Source of the DNA: Rhodococcus sp. 4CII
GTDB taxonomy: Bacteria; Actinomycetota; Actinomycetes; Mycobacteriales; Mycobacteriaceae
NCBI RefSeq assembly: GCF_014256275.1
Contig: NZ_JACCFE010000002.1
Span: 5,374,001 to 5,438,000, forward strand
Direction of reading: 5' to 3'
DNA length: 64,000 bases
Position 1 is the first letter of the stretch; each line of letters opens with the position of its first letter. Positions 49,826 through 57,658 of this stretch are shown here, piece by piece. The notes beneath the pieces are model-generated. The model did no database searches and had not been told where the DNA came from. It saw only the letters and a program-made list of their open reading frames with translations. The position numbers and the translations under genes were made by a program.

Positions 49826-51444
49826 CGCGGCGCCTCCTGCGCTTCGCCGCCGGGGTGACCGCCGAGGACGGCGTCGATGTAGATCGACCGGTTCTGCAGA
49901 TCGCTCGCCGCGCGATCACTGATCTGGATGATCTGGCCGGCGAACACGGTCATGGCCAGGCCCACCGCGACGAGCGCGACGGTCGGAATCAGCATCATCG
50001 CGGGCATGCGGCCCACGTCGGCGCGTTCGTCGAACGCGATGTCGGCCTCGGACTCGTCGAGCAGTGCCGACGGGCTGACGTCCGCGAGGTCGCCCTCGGG
50101 GGCGTCGGCACGGGCCCGCCAGAACGCCTTGGTCCACACGCGGGCGACGACGTACAGGGTGAGGAGGCTGGTGAGGGTGCCGCCGGCGACGAGGATCCAG
50201 GCCAGCACACTGGCGTCCGCCGAACCGGCCTGCAACAGCGCAACCTTGCCGATGAACCCGGAGAACGGGGGAATGCCACCGAGATTGAGCGCCGGGACGA
50301 GGAACACGATGGCGAGGACGGGGCTGGCCGCGGCGAGCCCGCCGAGGCGACGCAGCGACGACGACCCCGCCTGGCGTTCGATCAGACCGACCACCAGGAA
50401 CAGTGTGGTCTGCACCAGGATGTGGTGGGCCACGTAGTAGATGGCGCCGGACAGTCCCGACTGCGTCGACAACGCGATACCGAACACCATGTACCCGATG
50501 TGGCTGACCAGAGTGAAGGACAGCAGACGCTTGATATCGCTCTGCGCGATCGCACCGAGGATGCCGACGAGCATAGTCAGGAGACCGCACACCATCAGCA
50601 CGTTGTCGAGTTCGCCCTCCGGGAAGAGCAGTGTGTGCGCCCGGATGATCGCGTACACACCTACCTTGGTGAGCAGGCCGGCGAACACGGCGGTGACCGG
50701 TGCGGGCGCGGTGGGGTAGGAGTCGGGCAGCCAGGTGGACAGCGGGAACACCGCGGCCTTGATGCCGAACGCCACGAGCAGCACACCGAAGATGGCGGTC
50801 CGGGTGCCGGACGGGATGCCGTCGAGGCGGGTGGCCATGTCGGCGAGGTTGAGGGTGCCGGTCGCCGCATAGGCGAACGCGATGCCCGCCAGGAAGATCA
50901 GCGACGACACCATCGACACCATCACATAGGACACACCCGCGCGGACGCGGTCGGCGCTCGCACCGAGCGTCAGCAGCACGAAGCTGGCGGCGAGAAGTAC
51001 CTCGAAGCCGACGTACAGATTGAACAGGTCGCCCGCCAGGAATGCGTTGGAGATGCCGGCCGTCAGCGCCAGATACGTCGGCAGGAAGATCGAGACGGGC
51101 TGGTCCTCACTGCCGTCCCGGATGCCCTGACCGACGGCGTACGCCATGACGGCGAGCAGCACGATCGACGAGACCACCAGCATCATCGCGGACAGCCGGT
51201 CGACCACCAGCGTGATGCCGATGGGGGAATCCCAGCCACCCACCTGAACGGCCGTCGTCCCGTCGCGGTCGGCCAGGAACAGCAGCAGTCCCGACACGAC
51301 CAGGACGGCGATCAGCGCGACGAGTGTGATGATCCGCTGGGCGCGCGGACGCCGGCCCAGCACCAGAGTGGCGGCGGCGGCGAGCATCGGGACGAGGACG
51401 GGCAGCGGCGCGAGGGCCGTGATGATGTGCGGGGAGATGGTCAC
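49822..51444 (-). CDS. mnhD: Na+/H+ antiporter subunit D
   Basis: 540 aa from ATG 51444. It is a proton-translocating NuoM/N-like membrane subunit with about 14 helices and the features LFNLYVGFEVLLAASFVLL (conserved Glu in helix 5), KAAVFPLSTWLPDSYPTAP (Lys) and VGVYAIIRAHTLLFPEGE. A hydrophilic insert of about 45 residues (RARADAPEGDLADVSPSA and on) sits before the last helix. It is one of the two pumping subunits of the Mrp complex. Confidence 0.94.
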   Translation of the reverse strand: MTISPHIITALAPLPVLVPMLAAAATLVLGRRPRAQRIITLVALIAVLVVSGLLLFLADRDGTTAVQVGGWDSPIGITLVVDRLSAMMLVVSSIVLLAVMAYAVGQGIRDGSEDQPVSIFLPTYLALTAGISNAFLAGDLFNLYVGFEVLLAASFVLLTLGASADRVRAGVSYVMVSMVSSLIFLAGIAFAYAATGTLNLADMATRLDGIPSGTRTAIFGVLLVAFGIKAAVFPLSTWLPDSYPTAPAPVTAVFAGLLTKVGVYAIIRAHTLLFPEGELDNVLMVCGLLTMLVGILGAIAQSDIKRLLSFTLVSHIGYMVFGIALSTQSGLSGAIYYVAHHILVQTTLFLVVGLIERQAGSSSLRRLGGLAAASPVLAIVFLVPALNLGGIPPFSGFIGKVALLQAGSADASVLAWILVAGGTLTSLLTLYVVARVWTKAFWRARADAPEGDLADVSPSALLDESEADIAFDERADVGRMPAMMLIPTVALVAVGLAMTVFAGQIIQISDRAASDLQNRSIYIDAVLGGHPGGEAQEAPR

Positions 51445-52007
51445 AATCTCTCCCCGATCCCGGCCCTGTCCGAATCTTCGTCGTCGAAATCACCCTCGTG
51501 CAGGTCTTCGTAGCACTCGAGGTCCTCGAGGTTCTTCAGCTCTTCCAGGGGAATGGGGTTTCCGTCCTTGTCGAATGCGTCGCCGCTGAAACTCGGCTCG
51601 CCGGTGACCGGGTCGTCGGAGCGGTCGCGGTCGGGGGCCTCGGCGGGGGAGCGGCGCCGCAGGACCTTCGTGTCCTCGGGGTCGTTCTCGACGGCGTCCT
51701 GGGTGGTGATCTTGAACGACCGGTACGCGAGCGCGAGCACGAAGCCGGCGATGCCCATCGTGATGACGATCGCCGTCAGGATCATCGCCTGCGCGAGCGG
51801 GTCGGCCATCGATTCGTGAATGGATTCGCGGCCGACGATGGGCGGATTGCCGTCCGTGCCGCCGGACGTGAGGATCAGCAGGTTGATGCCGTTGCCGAAC
51901 AGCAATAACCCGAGCAGCATGCGGGTGATGCTGCGTTCGATGAGCAGGTAGACGCCGGCCGACACCAGGACGCCGATGATGAGGAGAAATCCGAGGTTCG
52001 CGCTCAT
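51441..52007 (-). CDS. mnhC: Na+/H+ antiporter subunit C with an acidic C-terminal extension
   Basis: 188 aa from ATG 52007. Residues 1-100 are the NuoK-like MnhC: three helices with LIERSITRMLLGLLLFGNG and AQAMILTAIVITMGIAGF. The remaining ~88 residues are hydrophilic and increasingly acidic (EELKNLEDLECYEDLHEG, then DFDDEDSD), well beyond the usual 110-115 aa of the family. The tail should lie in the cytoplasm. Its role is unknown. Overlaps with mnhA/B and mnhD are 4 bp each. Confidence 0.92.
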   Translation of the reverse strand: MSANLGFLLIIGVLVSAGVYLLIERSITRMLLGLLLFGNGINLLILTSGGTDGNPPIVGRESIHESMADPLAQAMILTAIVITMGIAGFVLALAYRSFKITTQDAVENDPEDTKVLRRRSPAEAPDRDRSDDPVTGEPSFSGDAFDKDGNPIPLEELKNLEDLECYEDLHEGDFDDEDSDRAGIGERL

Positions 52008-54838
52008 CGCTGGTTCACCTCCACCTGCGCGTCGAGACGCGCCCCGAGACTGCGGAGAACGTCGAGCACGAGACCGACCACGATGAGATACACACCCAGG
52101 TCGAAGAACAGGGCGGTGACCATCTTGACGTGACCGAACACCGGCAGCGTCACCTCGAAGACCGCGGAGGACAGTGCCGGGGCGCCGAGGAACAGCGACG
52201 TCAGCGCGGTGCCCGCCGCGAGCGTGAGCCCGAGGCCGAGGATCTTGCCCGCGTCGATCGGGACGGTCTCGCCGAGCTCGTACCGTCCGCCCGCGAGGTA
52301 ACGCAGCACGAGGGCGAGTCCGGCGGTGAGGCCGCCTGCGAATCCGCCGCCCGGTGCGTTGTGCCCGGCGAAGAAGAAGTACACCGACACCACCATGATG
52401 GTCGGGAAGATCAGCCGGGTCGTCACCTCGAGCACGAGCGAGCGGTGTTTCGGATCGATGAGGTCGCCGCCGAGCAGCCACGTGGTCTCGGAATGCGAGG
52501 CCGCCGACTCGGCGATCACCGCCGGCGCGTCGGACACCCGGGGCGCGCTGCCGAAGCGACGGTTGCGGAACACCAGGCTCGCGACACCGGTGGCGGCCAC
52601 GAGCAGGACCGAGATCTCGCCGAGTGTGTCCCAGGCGCGGATGTCGACCAGCAGCACGTTGACGACGTTCTTGCCGTTGCCGAGGTAATACGCGGCGTCC
52701 GGAAGGCGCTCGTGGATCGGCACCGAGTTACGCGCGTTGATCGCGTACGCGCCGATCGTGGTGATGGTGGCCCCGACCGCGACGGCCAGAAGCGCCCGCG
52801 GGATCTTGAACCCGATCGCCCGGCGCTCGTCCACCTCGGCGGGCAGCTTGCGGAACACGAGGACGAAGATGACCAGTGTCAGCGTCTCCACCAGGAACTG
52901 GGTCAGCGCGAGGTCGGGGGCGCCGTGCAGCGCGAACAGCACACCGCAGCCGTAACCGCTGAGACCGACGAGGATCACGCTGGCCAGCCGGTTCCGCATC
53001 ACGGTCGCGGCGAGCGCCGCCGCGACCATCATCAACCCGATCACGAACTGCACCGGCGAATCCCACAGCCGGACCTCGGCGCGGGTGTTGGTGCCGACGA
53101 CGAGCAGCACCAGCGGGACCACCACGAGGGTGCCGAGGATGGTGGCCTGCGTCAGCGGCAGCGAACCTCGCTGGGTGGCGCCCGTCAGCCGCATCGACAG
53201 GGCGTCCATGCCGCGCAGGGTCGCGTCGTAGATGCGGTCGGCATTGCCGAGGGGAGGATGCTCGAACCGCAGCCGGTTGACCCAGCGCTGGGCCACGAAG
53301 AGCGCGGTGCCGACCGCGAACACCAGCAGCGTCAGCACCAGCGCGGTGTTGACCCCGTGCCACAGAGCGAGGTGGTAATCGGAGGCGCTCGTGGCGGGAA
53401 ACGTGCGCGAGTACGGCGTCAGCAGCTTCTCCAGCTGCGGCGACGCGAGTCCCGCGGCCAGGCTCAGAACCGACAGGACGGCGGGCGCGGCGAGGAACAG
53501 CGGTCCGGGTGCGTGCATGGTCTGCACGGCCGAACTCGGCCGCGCGAGACGCTTGCGGCCGAACGCGCCCCACATGAAGCGCACGCTGTAGGCGAGTGTC
53601 AGGATCGACCCGAGCACGACCACACCGACGGTGACGATCCGTGCCGGGTCGGCGAGGACGGACGTGCTCAGCAGGGAGTCGAATGCGGCCTCCTTGCCGA
53701 CGAACCCGAGGAACGGGGGGATCCCCGCCATGCTCGCCGCCGCCATCGCGGCGAAGACCGTGAGCGCGGGCGCACGGTCACCGAGATGCGCGAGTTTGCG
53801 GATGTCCCGAGTGCCCGTCGTGTGGTCGATGATGCCGACCACCATGAACAGGGCGGCCTTGAACATGGCGTGGGCGACGACCATGGTCATGCCGGCCAGC
53901 GCGGCGTCCCGGGTGCCGAGGCCGACGAGCACCATCATGAAACCGAGCTGACTGACCGTGCCGAACGCCAACACCAGTTTGAGGTCGAAGGCGCGCATCG
54001 CCCGCCACCCCGCGAGGACCATCGTCAGCAGGCCGAGCGTGATGATCGTGAACCGCCACGGCCCGGAGTCCGCGAAGCCGGGCGACAACCTGGCTACGAG
54101 GTAGATGCCGGCCTTCACCATGGCCGCGGCGTGCAGATAACCGCTCACGGGAGTGGGGGCGGCCATCGCGCCGGGCAGCCAGAAATGCAGGGGCACGATC
54201 GCGGATTTCGACAGTGCGCCGATGAGGACCAGCACGACGGCGACCCCGGCGAGCCAGCCGCGCGGTGCGACCTCGATCAGTTCGGACAGGTTGTAGGTGC
54301 CGCCGACCTGGCCGAGGATGATGATGCCGACCAGCATCGCCAGACCACCCGCGGTGGTGACCAGCAGTGCCTGCGTCGCGGCCCGGCGGCTCGACGCGCG
54401 TTCGGCGTAATGACCGACCAGCAGGAACGACAGGACGGTCGTCAATTCCCAGAACGTGTACAGCAGCAGCATGTTGTCGCTGGCGACGAGGCCGAACATG
54501 GCGCCGGCGAACGCCACCATCTCGGCCGCGAAGATGCCGAGCCGGGGTTCGTCGTCGGAGAAGTAGCGCGCGCAATAGATCAGGATCAGGGTGCCGATTC
54601 CCAGCACCAGCACGGACATGATCGCGGCGAGCGGATCGAACCAGAAGTCGAGGTTCATCGACAGGCCCGGAACCCACTCGATCGAGACCGTCTGGACGGT
54701 GCCCCACTTGGCGAGAACCCAGCCGAGCGACGCCAGGGGCACGAGAGCGAGGGGGTAGAAACCGTTGCGGCCGAACTTGCGCACCACAAGCGGAGCCAGA
54801 ACGGCGGCAACGGCATGGGCGAGCAGAACAGCAAGCAA
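52004..54838 (-). CDS. mnhA: Na+/H+ antiporter fused subunit A/B
   Basis: 944 aa from the ATG at 54838. The first ~780 residues are MnhA, the NuoL-like pump: MLLLYTFWELTTVLSFLLVG, KSAIVPLHFWLPGAMAAPTP, VSGYLHAAAMVKAGIYLVAR and VGKEAAFDSLL. The last ~150 residues are an MnhB domain: LIFPTIMVVSVYFFFAGHNA, PGGGFAGGLTAGLALVLRYL and FFDLGVYLIVVGLVLDVLRS. Fusion of A and B is common in actinobacteria. It is first gene of the operon mnhA/B-C-D-E-F-G. The complex expels Na+ (and possibly K+ or Li+) in exchange for protons for pH and salt homeostasis. Confidence 0.95.
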   Translation of the reverse strand: MLAVLLAHAVAAVLAPLVVRKFGRNGFYPLALVPLASLGWVLAKWGTVQTVSIEWVPGLSMNLDFWFDPLAAIMSVLVLGIGTLILIYCARYFSDDEPRLGIFAAEMVAFAGAMFGLVASDNMLLLYTFWELTTVLSFLLVGHYAERASSRRAATQALLVTTAGGLAMLVGIIILGQVGGTYNLSELIEVAPRGWLAGVAVVLVLIGALSKSAIVPLHFWLPGAMAAPTPVSGYLHAAAMVKAGIYLVARLSPGFADSGPWRFTIITLGLLTMVLAGWRAMRAFDLKLVLAFGTVSQLGFMMVLVGLGTRDAALAGMTMVVAHAMFKAALFMVVGIIDHTTGTRDIRKLAHLGDRAPALTVFAAMAAASMAGIPPFLGFVGKEAAFDSLLSTSVLADPARIVTVGVVVLGSILTLAYSVRFMWGAFGRKRLARPSSAVQTMHAPGPLFLAAPAVLSVLSLAAGLASPQLEKLLTPYSRTFPATSASDYHLALWHGVNTALVLTLLVFAVGTALFVAQRWVNRLRFEHPPLGNADRIYDATLRGMDALSMRLTGATQRGSLPLTQATILGTLVVVPLVLLVVGTNTRAEVRLWDSPVQFVIGLMMVAAALAATVMRNRLASVILVGLSGYGCGVLFALHGAPDLALTQFLVETLTLVIFVLVFRKLPAEVDERRAIGFKIPRALLAVAVGATITTIGAYAINARNSVPIHERLPDAAYYLGNGKNVVNVLLVDIRAWDTLGEISVLLVAATGVASLVFRNRRFGSAPRVSDAPAVIAESAASHSETTWLLGGDLIDPKHRSLVLEVTTRLIFPTIMVVSVYFFFAGHNAPGGGFAGGLTAGLALVLRYLAGGRYELGETVPIDAGKILGLGLTLAAGTALTSLFLGAPALSSAVFEVTLPVFGHVKMVTALFFDLGVYLIVVGLVLDVLRSLGARLDAQVEVNQR

Positions 54839-55038
54839 AAGGCACTCCGTCGGGGTCAGCGGGCGGCGGGGTGTCGGAACGAGACGAACCGAGTCGTGCA
54901 GACCGTTCGCTCTGCGGGCGAACCGGGCTACACGTACATCCTACTGGGTCGGTTATTCGGACTCACAATCGCGGCAAATCGGACTAAAGGGGCGGAATGT
55001 GTTATGGACGGTCGCCCCGACTCATCTATGTTGTGACC

Positions 55039-55449
55039 GTGCCCGCCCAGATCCGAACCGCCGCCCTCGCCCACATTCGCGACCGGAAACTCCTCCAGAC
55101 CCGGTCGGTCGGGAAGTCCGCGTTCTACATGGCGGGCGGCAAGATCGATCCGGGCGAGAACGCCGAACAGGCACTGCACCGCGAGATCCGCGAAGAACTC
55201 GACGCCGGGATCGTCGACGGGACCCTCGAGCACCTGGGGGTGTTCGAGGCGCCCGCGTACGGACATCCCGAGGGCACCGACCTGCACATGACCTGCTTTC
55301 TCGCCGAACTCGGCAGCGAGCCCCGGCCGACGAGCGAGATCGCCGAACTGCGGTACTTCACCGTGGACGAGTACGCGGCGATGCCCGACGTCGCGCCCGG
55401 CTCGATGCTCGTGTTCCGCCGGTTGCAGTCGCTCGGCCTCCTCGACTAG
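55039..55449 (+). CDS. NUDIX hydrolase
   Basis: 136 aa from GTG 55039 (MPAQIRTAALAHIRDRK). I chose it because the residues further upstream in the open frame are not family-like. TATGTT 6 bases before it could be a -10, giving an almost leaderless transcript. The Nudix box is G-KIDPG-E-NAEQALH-REIREELDA, with Asp where the final Gly is usual. Substrate unknown. The 3' end overlaps the convergent membrane protein gene by 4 bp. Confidence 0.82.
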   Translation: MPAQIRTAALAHIRDRKLLQTRSVGKSAFYMAGGKIDPGENAEQALHREIREELDAGIVDGTLEHLGVFEAPAYGHPEGTDLHMTCFLAELGSEPRPTSEIAELRYFTVDEYAAMPDVAPGSMLVFRRLQSLGLLD

Positions 55450-56786
55450 CTGCCGTCCGCAGTCGGGTGTCGCGCACGCACCGAATAGATGCAGAACGCG
55501 ACGACGAGCAGCATCGCCGCACCGGCGAGATGGTCGGACGCGACAGTCGACGCCGGGGACGACGGCAGGTGGTGTTCGGTGTTCGCACCCGCGTAGACCA
55601 CGCGGCTGCGGGGAACGGTGGTCGCCGCCACGAACACCAGCGAGGCGAACGGCAGTGCCAGGCCGAGCACCGCGATCGGTGCCGAACCCGGCAGCGCGGC
55701 GGCGAGCGCGAACCCCGTCCCGCCGCCCACCACGGCCAGCCGGATCAGGAGTGTGACACCGTCGTTGCCGAAGTCGGGCCAGGCGGTGGCGACCAACGGG
55801 ACGAGACCGGCGAGGCACAGACCCCATCCCGGCCGTCGCCAGTTGAGCGAAACTCTGACCGCCCCGGCGATCCCCGCGGCCAGTGCGACGATACCGACCG
55901 CGAGCAGGGCCGCCGCAGGAACCGTCACTCGTGGGGTCCTGAGGTCGTCGAGCACGAGCACGGCCGCCGCGGTGACCCCGGTGGCGGCGAGCAGAAAATG
56001 TCCGTCGATGCCGGGGAATCGGTGTGCGATGAGGTCCGTTCCCGCCACGATCACCGCGAGGGAGAACGCGACGATCAGCCAGACCGTCATCGGCTCGCCG
56101 AATTCCTGATCGTCGATCCACGCCCCGAGTAACCGGTTGAGCAGGGCAAGGGCCAGCGCGCCGACCAGCGCCGTCAGCAGGGTCTTCCGCTCGGGTCGTT
56201 GCACCCGGAACTGCGCCCGCGCCACGACCGCCGACGCGACGGCGAGCACGAGCACTGCGACCAGCAGCCACAGTGGAGGTTCACCGATCGCGGAGGTGCT
56301 CATGCTCGCAGGCTCGACATAGGTGGCGTCACCGCGCGGCAGACGCTGCACGCTCGCGAGGAGAAACGCGCCCGCGACACCGAGAGTCAGGGCTAGCTGC
56401 CGAGCCCAGCGGCCCCACACCGCGGCGACCGCCGCGCCCAGCAGGAACCCGGCGGTCGCGGTCTTGGCGAAGTGCAGAGCGATCAGCGTGTCGACACCGC
56501 CCGCATCGGGCACCACGGCGCGCGCACCGATCAGGACGAGGGCGCACCCCGCTGCCAGCAGCCACGACAAGCGTCGCGAGCCGGAGCGTTGCAGACCCGC
56601 CACGGCGACGACACCGAGGACCAGTGCCACCACCACGCCGGTCGGCTGGCTGCTCAGCCAGCGGTCGATCTCGCGATCGGAGGCGTTGATCGTCCAGGCC
56701 CGATTGCGGGGATTGGTGAGGACGAAACCGGCCAGCGCGCCGGACGTGAGAGCAGCCGCGGCCGACAGAGGTTCGCGGAAGTCCAT
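55446..56786 (-). CDS. Large polytopic membrane protein, unknown function
   Basis: 446 aa from ATG 56786 (MDFREPLSAAAALTSG); the frame is open upstream but not coding-like. About 12 hydrophobic segments fill nearly the whole sequence. The N-terminal part keeps ASDREIDRWLSSQPTG and LHFAKTATAGFLLGAAVAAV, reminiscent of PAP2/DedA-type membrane proteins, but the phosphatase PSxH motif is missing. I do not recognise a family. The promoter lies in the 112-bp divergent gap with the isocitrate lyase-family gene. Confidence 0.72.
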   Translation of the reverse strand: MDFREPLSAAAALTSGALAGFVLTNPRNRAWTINASDREIDRWLSSQPTGVVVALVLGVVAVAGLQRSGSRRLSWLLAAGCALVLIGARAVVPDAGGVDTLIALHFAKTATAGFLLGAAVAAVWGRWARQLALTLGVAGAFLLASVQRLPRGDATYVEPASMSTSAIGEPPLWLLVAVLVLAVASAVVARAQFRVQRPERKTLLTALVGALALALLNRLLGAWIDDQEFGEPMTVWLIVAFSLAVIVAGTDLIAHRFPGIDGHFLLAATGVTAAAVLVLDDLRTPRVTVPAAALLAVGIVALAAGIAGAVRVSLNWRRPGWGLCLAGLVPLVATAWPDFGNDGVTLLIRLAVVGGGTGFALAAALPGSAPIAVLGLALPFASLVFVAATTVPRSRVVYAGANTEHHLPSSPASTVASDHLAGAAMLLVVAFCIYSVRARHPTADGS

Positions 56787-56898
56787 TCGCTCACGGTACT
56801 CGAGCGGGTAGGAATGGAAGCGGCGAACCTGGCGTTGGCACCGAAGGCGTGCCCGAGAACCACTCCGATCGAAATAACCCGAGGCGAGGAGCCCACCC

Positions 56899-57651
56899 AT
56901 GACGTCGATCAACGAGAAGGCCACCACCCTGCTGGGGCTGCACCGGCCCGGCAACCCCGTCATCCTGCCCACTGTGTGGGATGCCTGGTCCGCGAATCTG
57001 GCTGTGTCCGCCGGGTTTCAGGCGCTGACCGTCGGAAGCCACCCGGTCTCCGACTCGATCGGCAAGCCCGACAACGAGGGCATCACGTTCGACGAGCTGC
57101 TGCATCGCATCGCGCAGATCACCGCTGCGGTGGATCTGCCGCTGTCCGTGGACATCGAGTCGGGGTACGGGCTCGAACCCACGCGACTGATCGAGGGTCT
57201 GATCGGCGCGGGGGCGGTAGGTCTGAACATCGAGGACACCGTCCACAGCGAGGGCGGGCGTCTCCGTGAGCCGCAGGAGCACGCCGACTTCGTCGGCGGA
57301 TTGCGACAGGCCGCCGACGCCGCCGGCGTGCATGTGGTCGTGAACGCGCGCACCGACCTGTTCGTGAAGCAGGTCGGCGACGAATCCGATCGGGTCGACC
57401 GTGCGATCGCACGGCTGAAGCTCGCGGCCGACGCCGGCGCCGACGTGCTCTACCCGGTGGGCCGCCACGACGACGCCACGCAGAAGAGGCTCACGTCGGA
57501 GTTGCCGCTGCCCGTCAACGCCATCGGACTGCCCGAGCAGGACGACCCGGCGAGCTTCGGCCCGCTCGGGGTCGCGCGCGTGAGCTTCGGCCCGTTCTTC
57601 CAGGCCGCCCTCGGCGCGCACGCGGCCACAATGCTCGCCCGCTGGTCCTGA
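56899..57651 (+). CDS. Isocitrate lyase / phosphoenolpyruvate mutase family protein
   Basis: 250 aa from ATG 56899, preceded by GGCGAGGAG. A TIM barrel of the ICL/PEPM superfamily: PTVWDAWSANLAVSAGFQAL, SVDIESGYG (metal Asp), VGLNIEDTVHSEGGRL, HVVVNARTDLF and GADVLYPVG. It lacks the KKCGH motif of true isocitrate lyases, so a carbon-carbon lyase or hydrolase of small 2-oxo acids (oxaloacetate or 2-methylisocitrate-like) is more likely. Substrate not assigned. Confidence 0.85.
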   Translation: MTSINEKATTLLGLHRPGNPVILPTVWDAWSANLAVSAGFQALTVGSHPVSDSIGKPDNEGITFDELLHRIAQITAAVDLPLSVDIESGYGLEPTRLIEGLIGAGAVGLNIEDTVHSEGGRLREPQEHADFVGGLRQAADAAGVHVVVNARTDLFVKQVGDESDRVDRAIARLKLAADAGADVLYPVGRHDDATQKRLTSELPLPVNAIGLPEQDDPASFGPLGVARVSFGPFFQAALGAHAATMLARWS

Positions 57652-57658
57652 CCCGTAC

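Noticed and set aside
49855..51513. 552-aa plus-strand ORF opposite mnhD/mnhC
   Set aside because: Antisense shadow with the same non-protein-like composition.
52130..55036. 968-aa plus-strand ORF opposite the mnhA/B gene
   Set aside because: Antisense shadow in high-GC DNA; composition rich in Glu, Arg, His and Gly without recognisable fold, while the minus strand encodes a canonical antiporter subunit.
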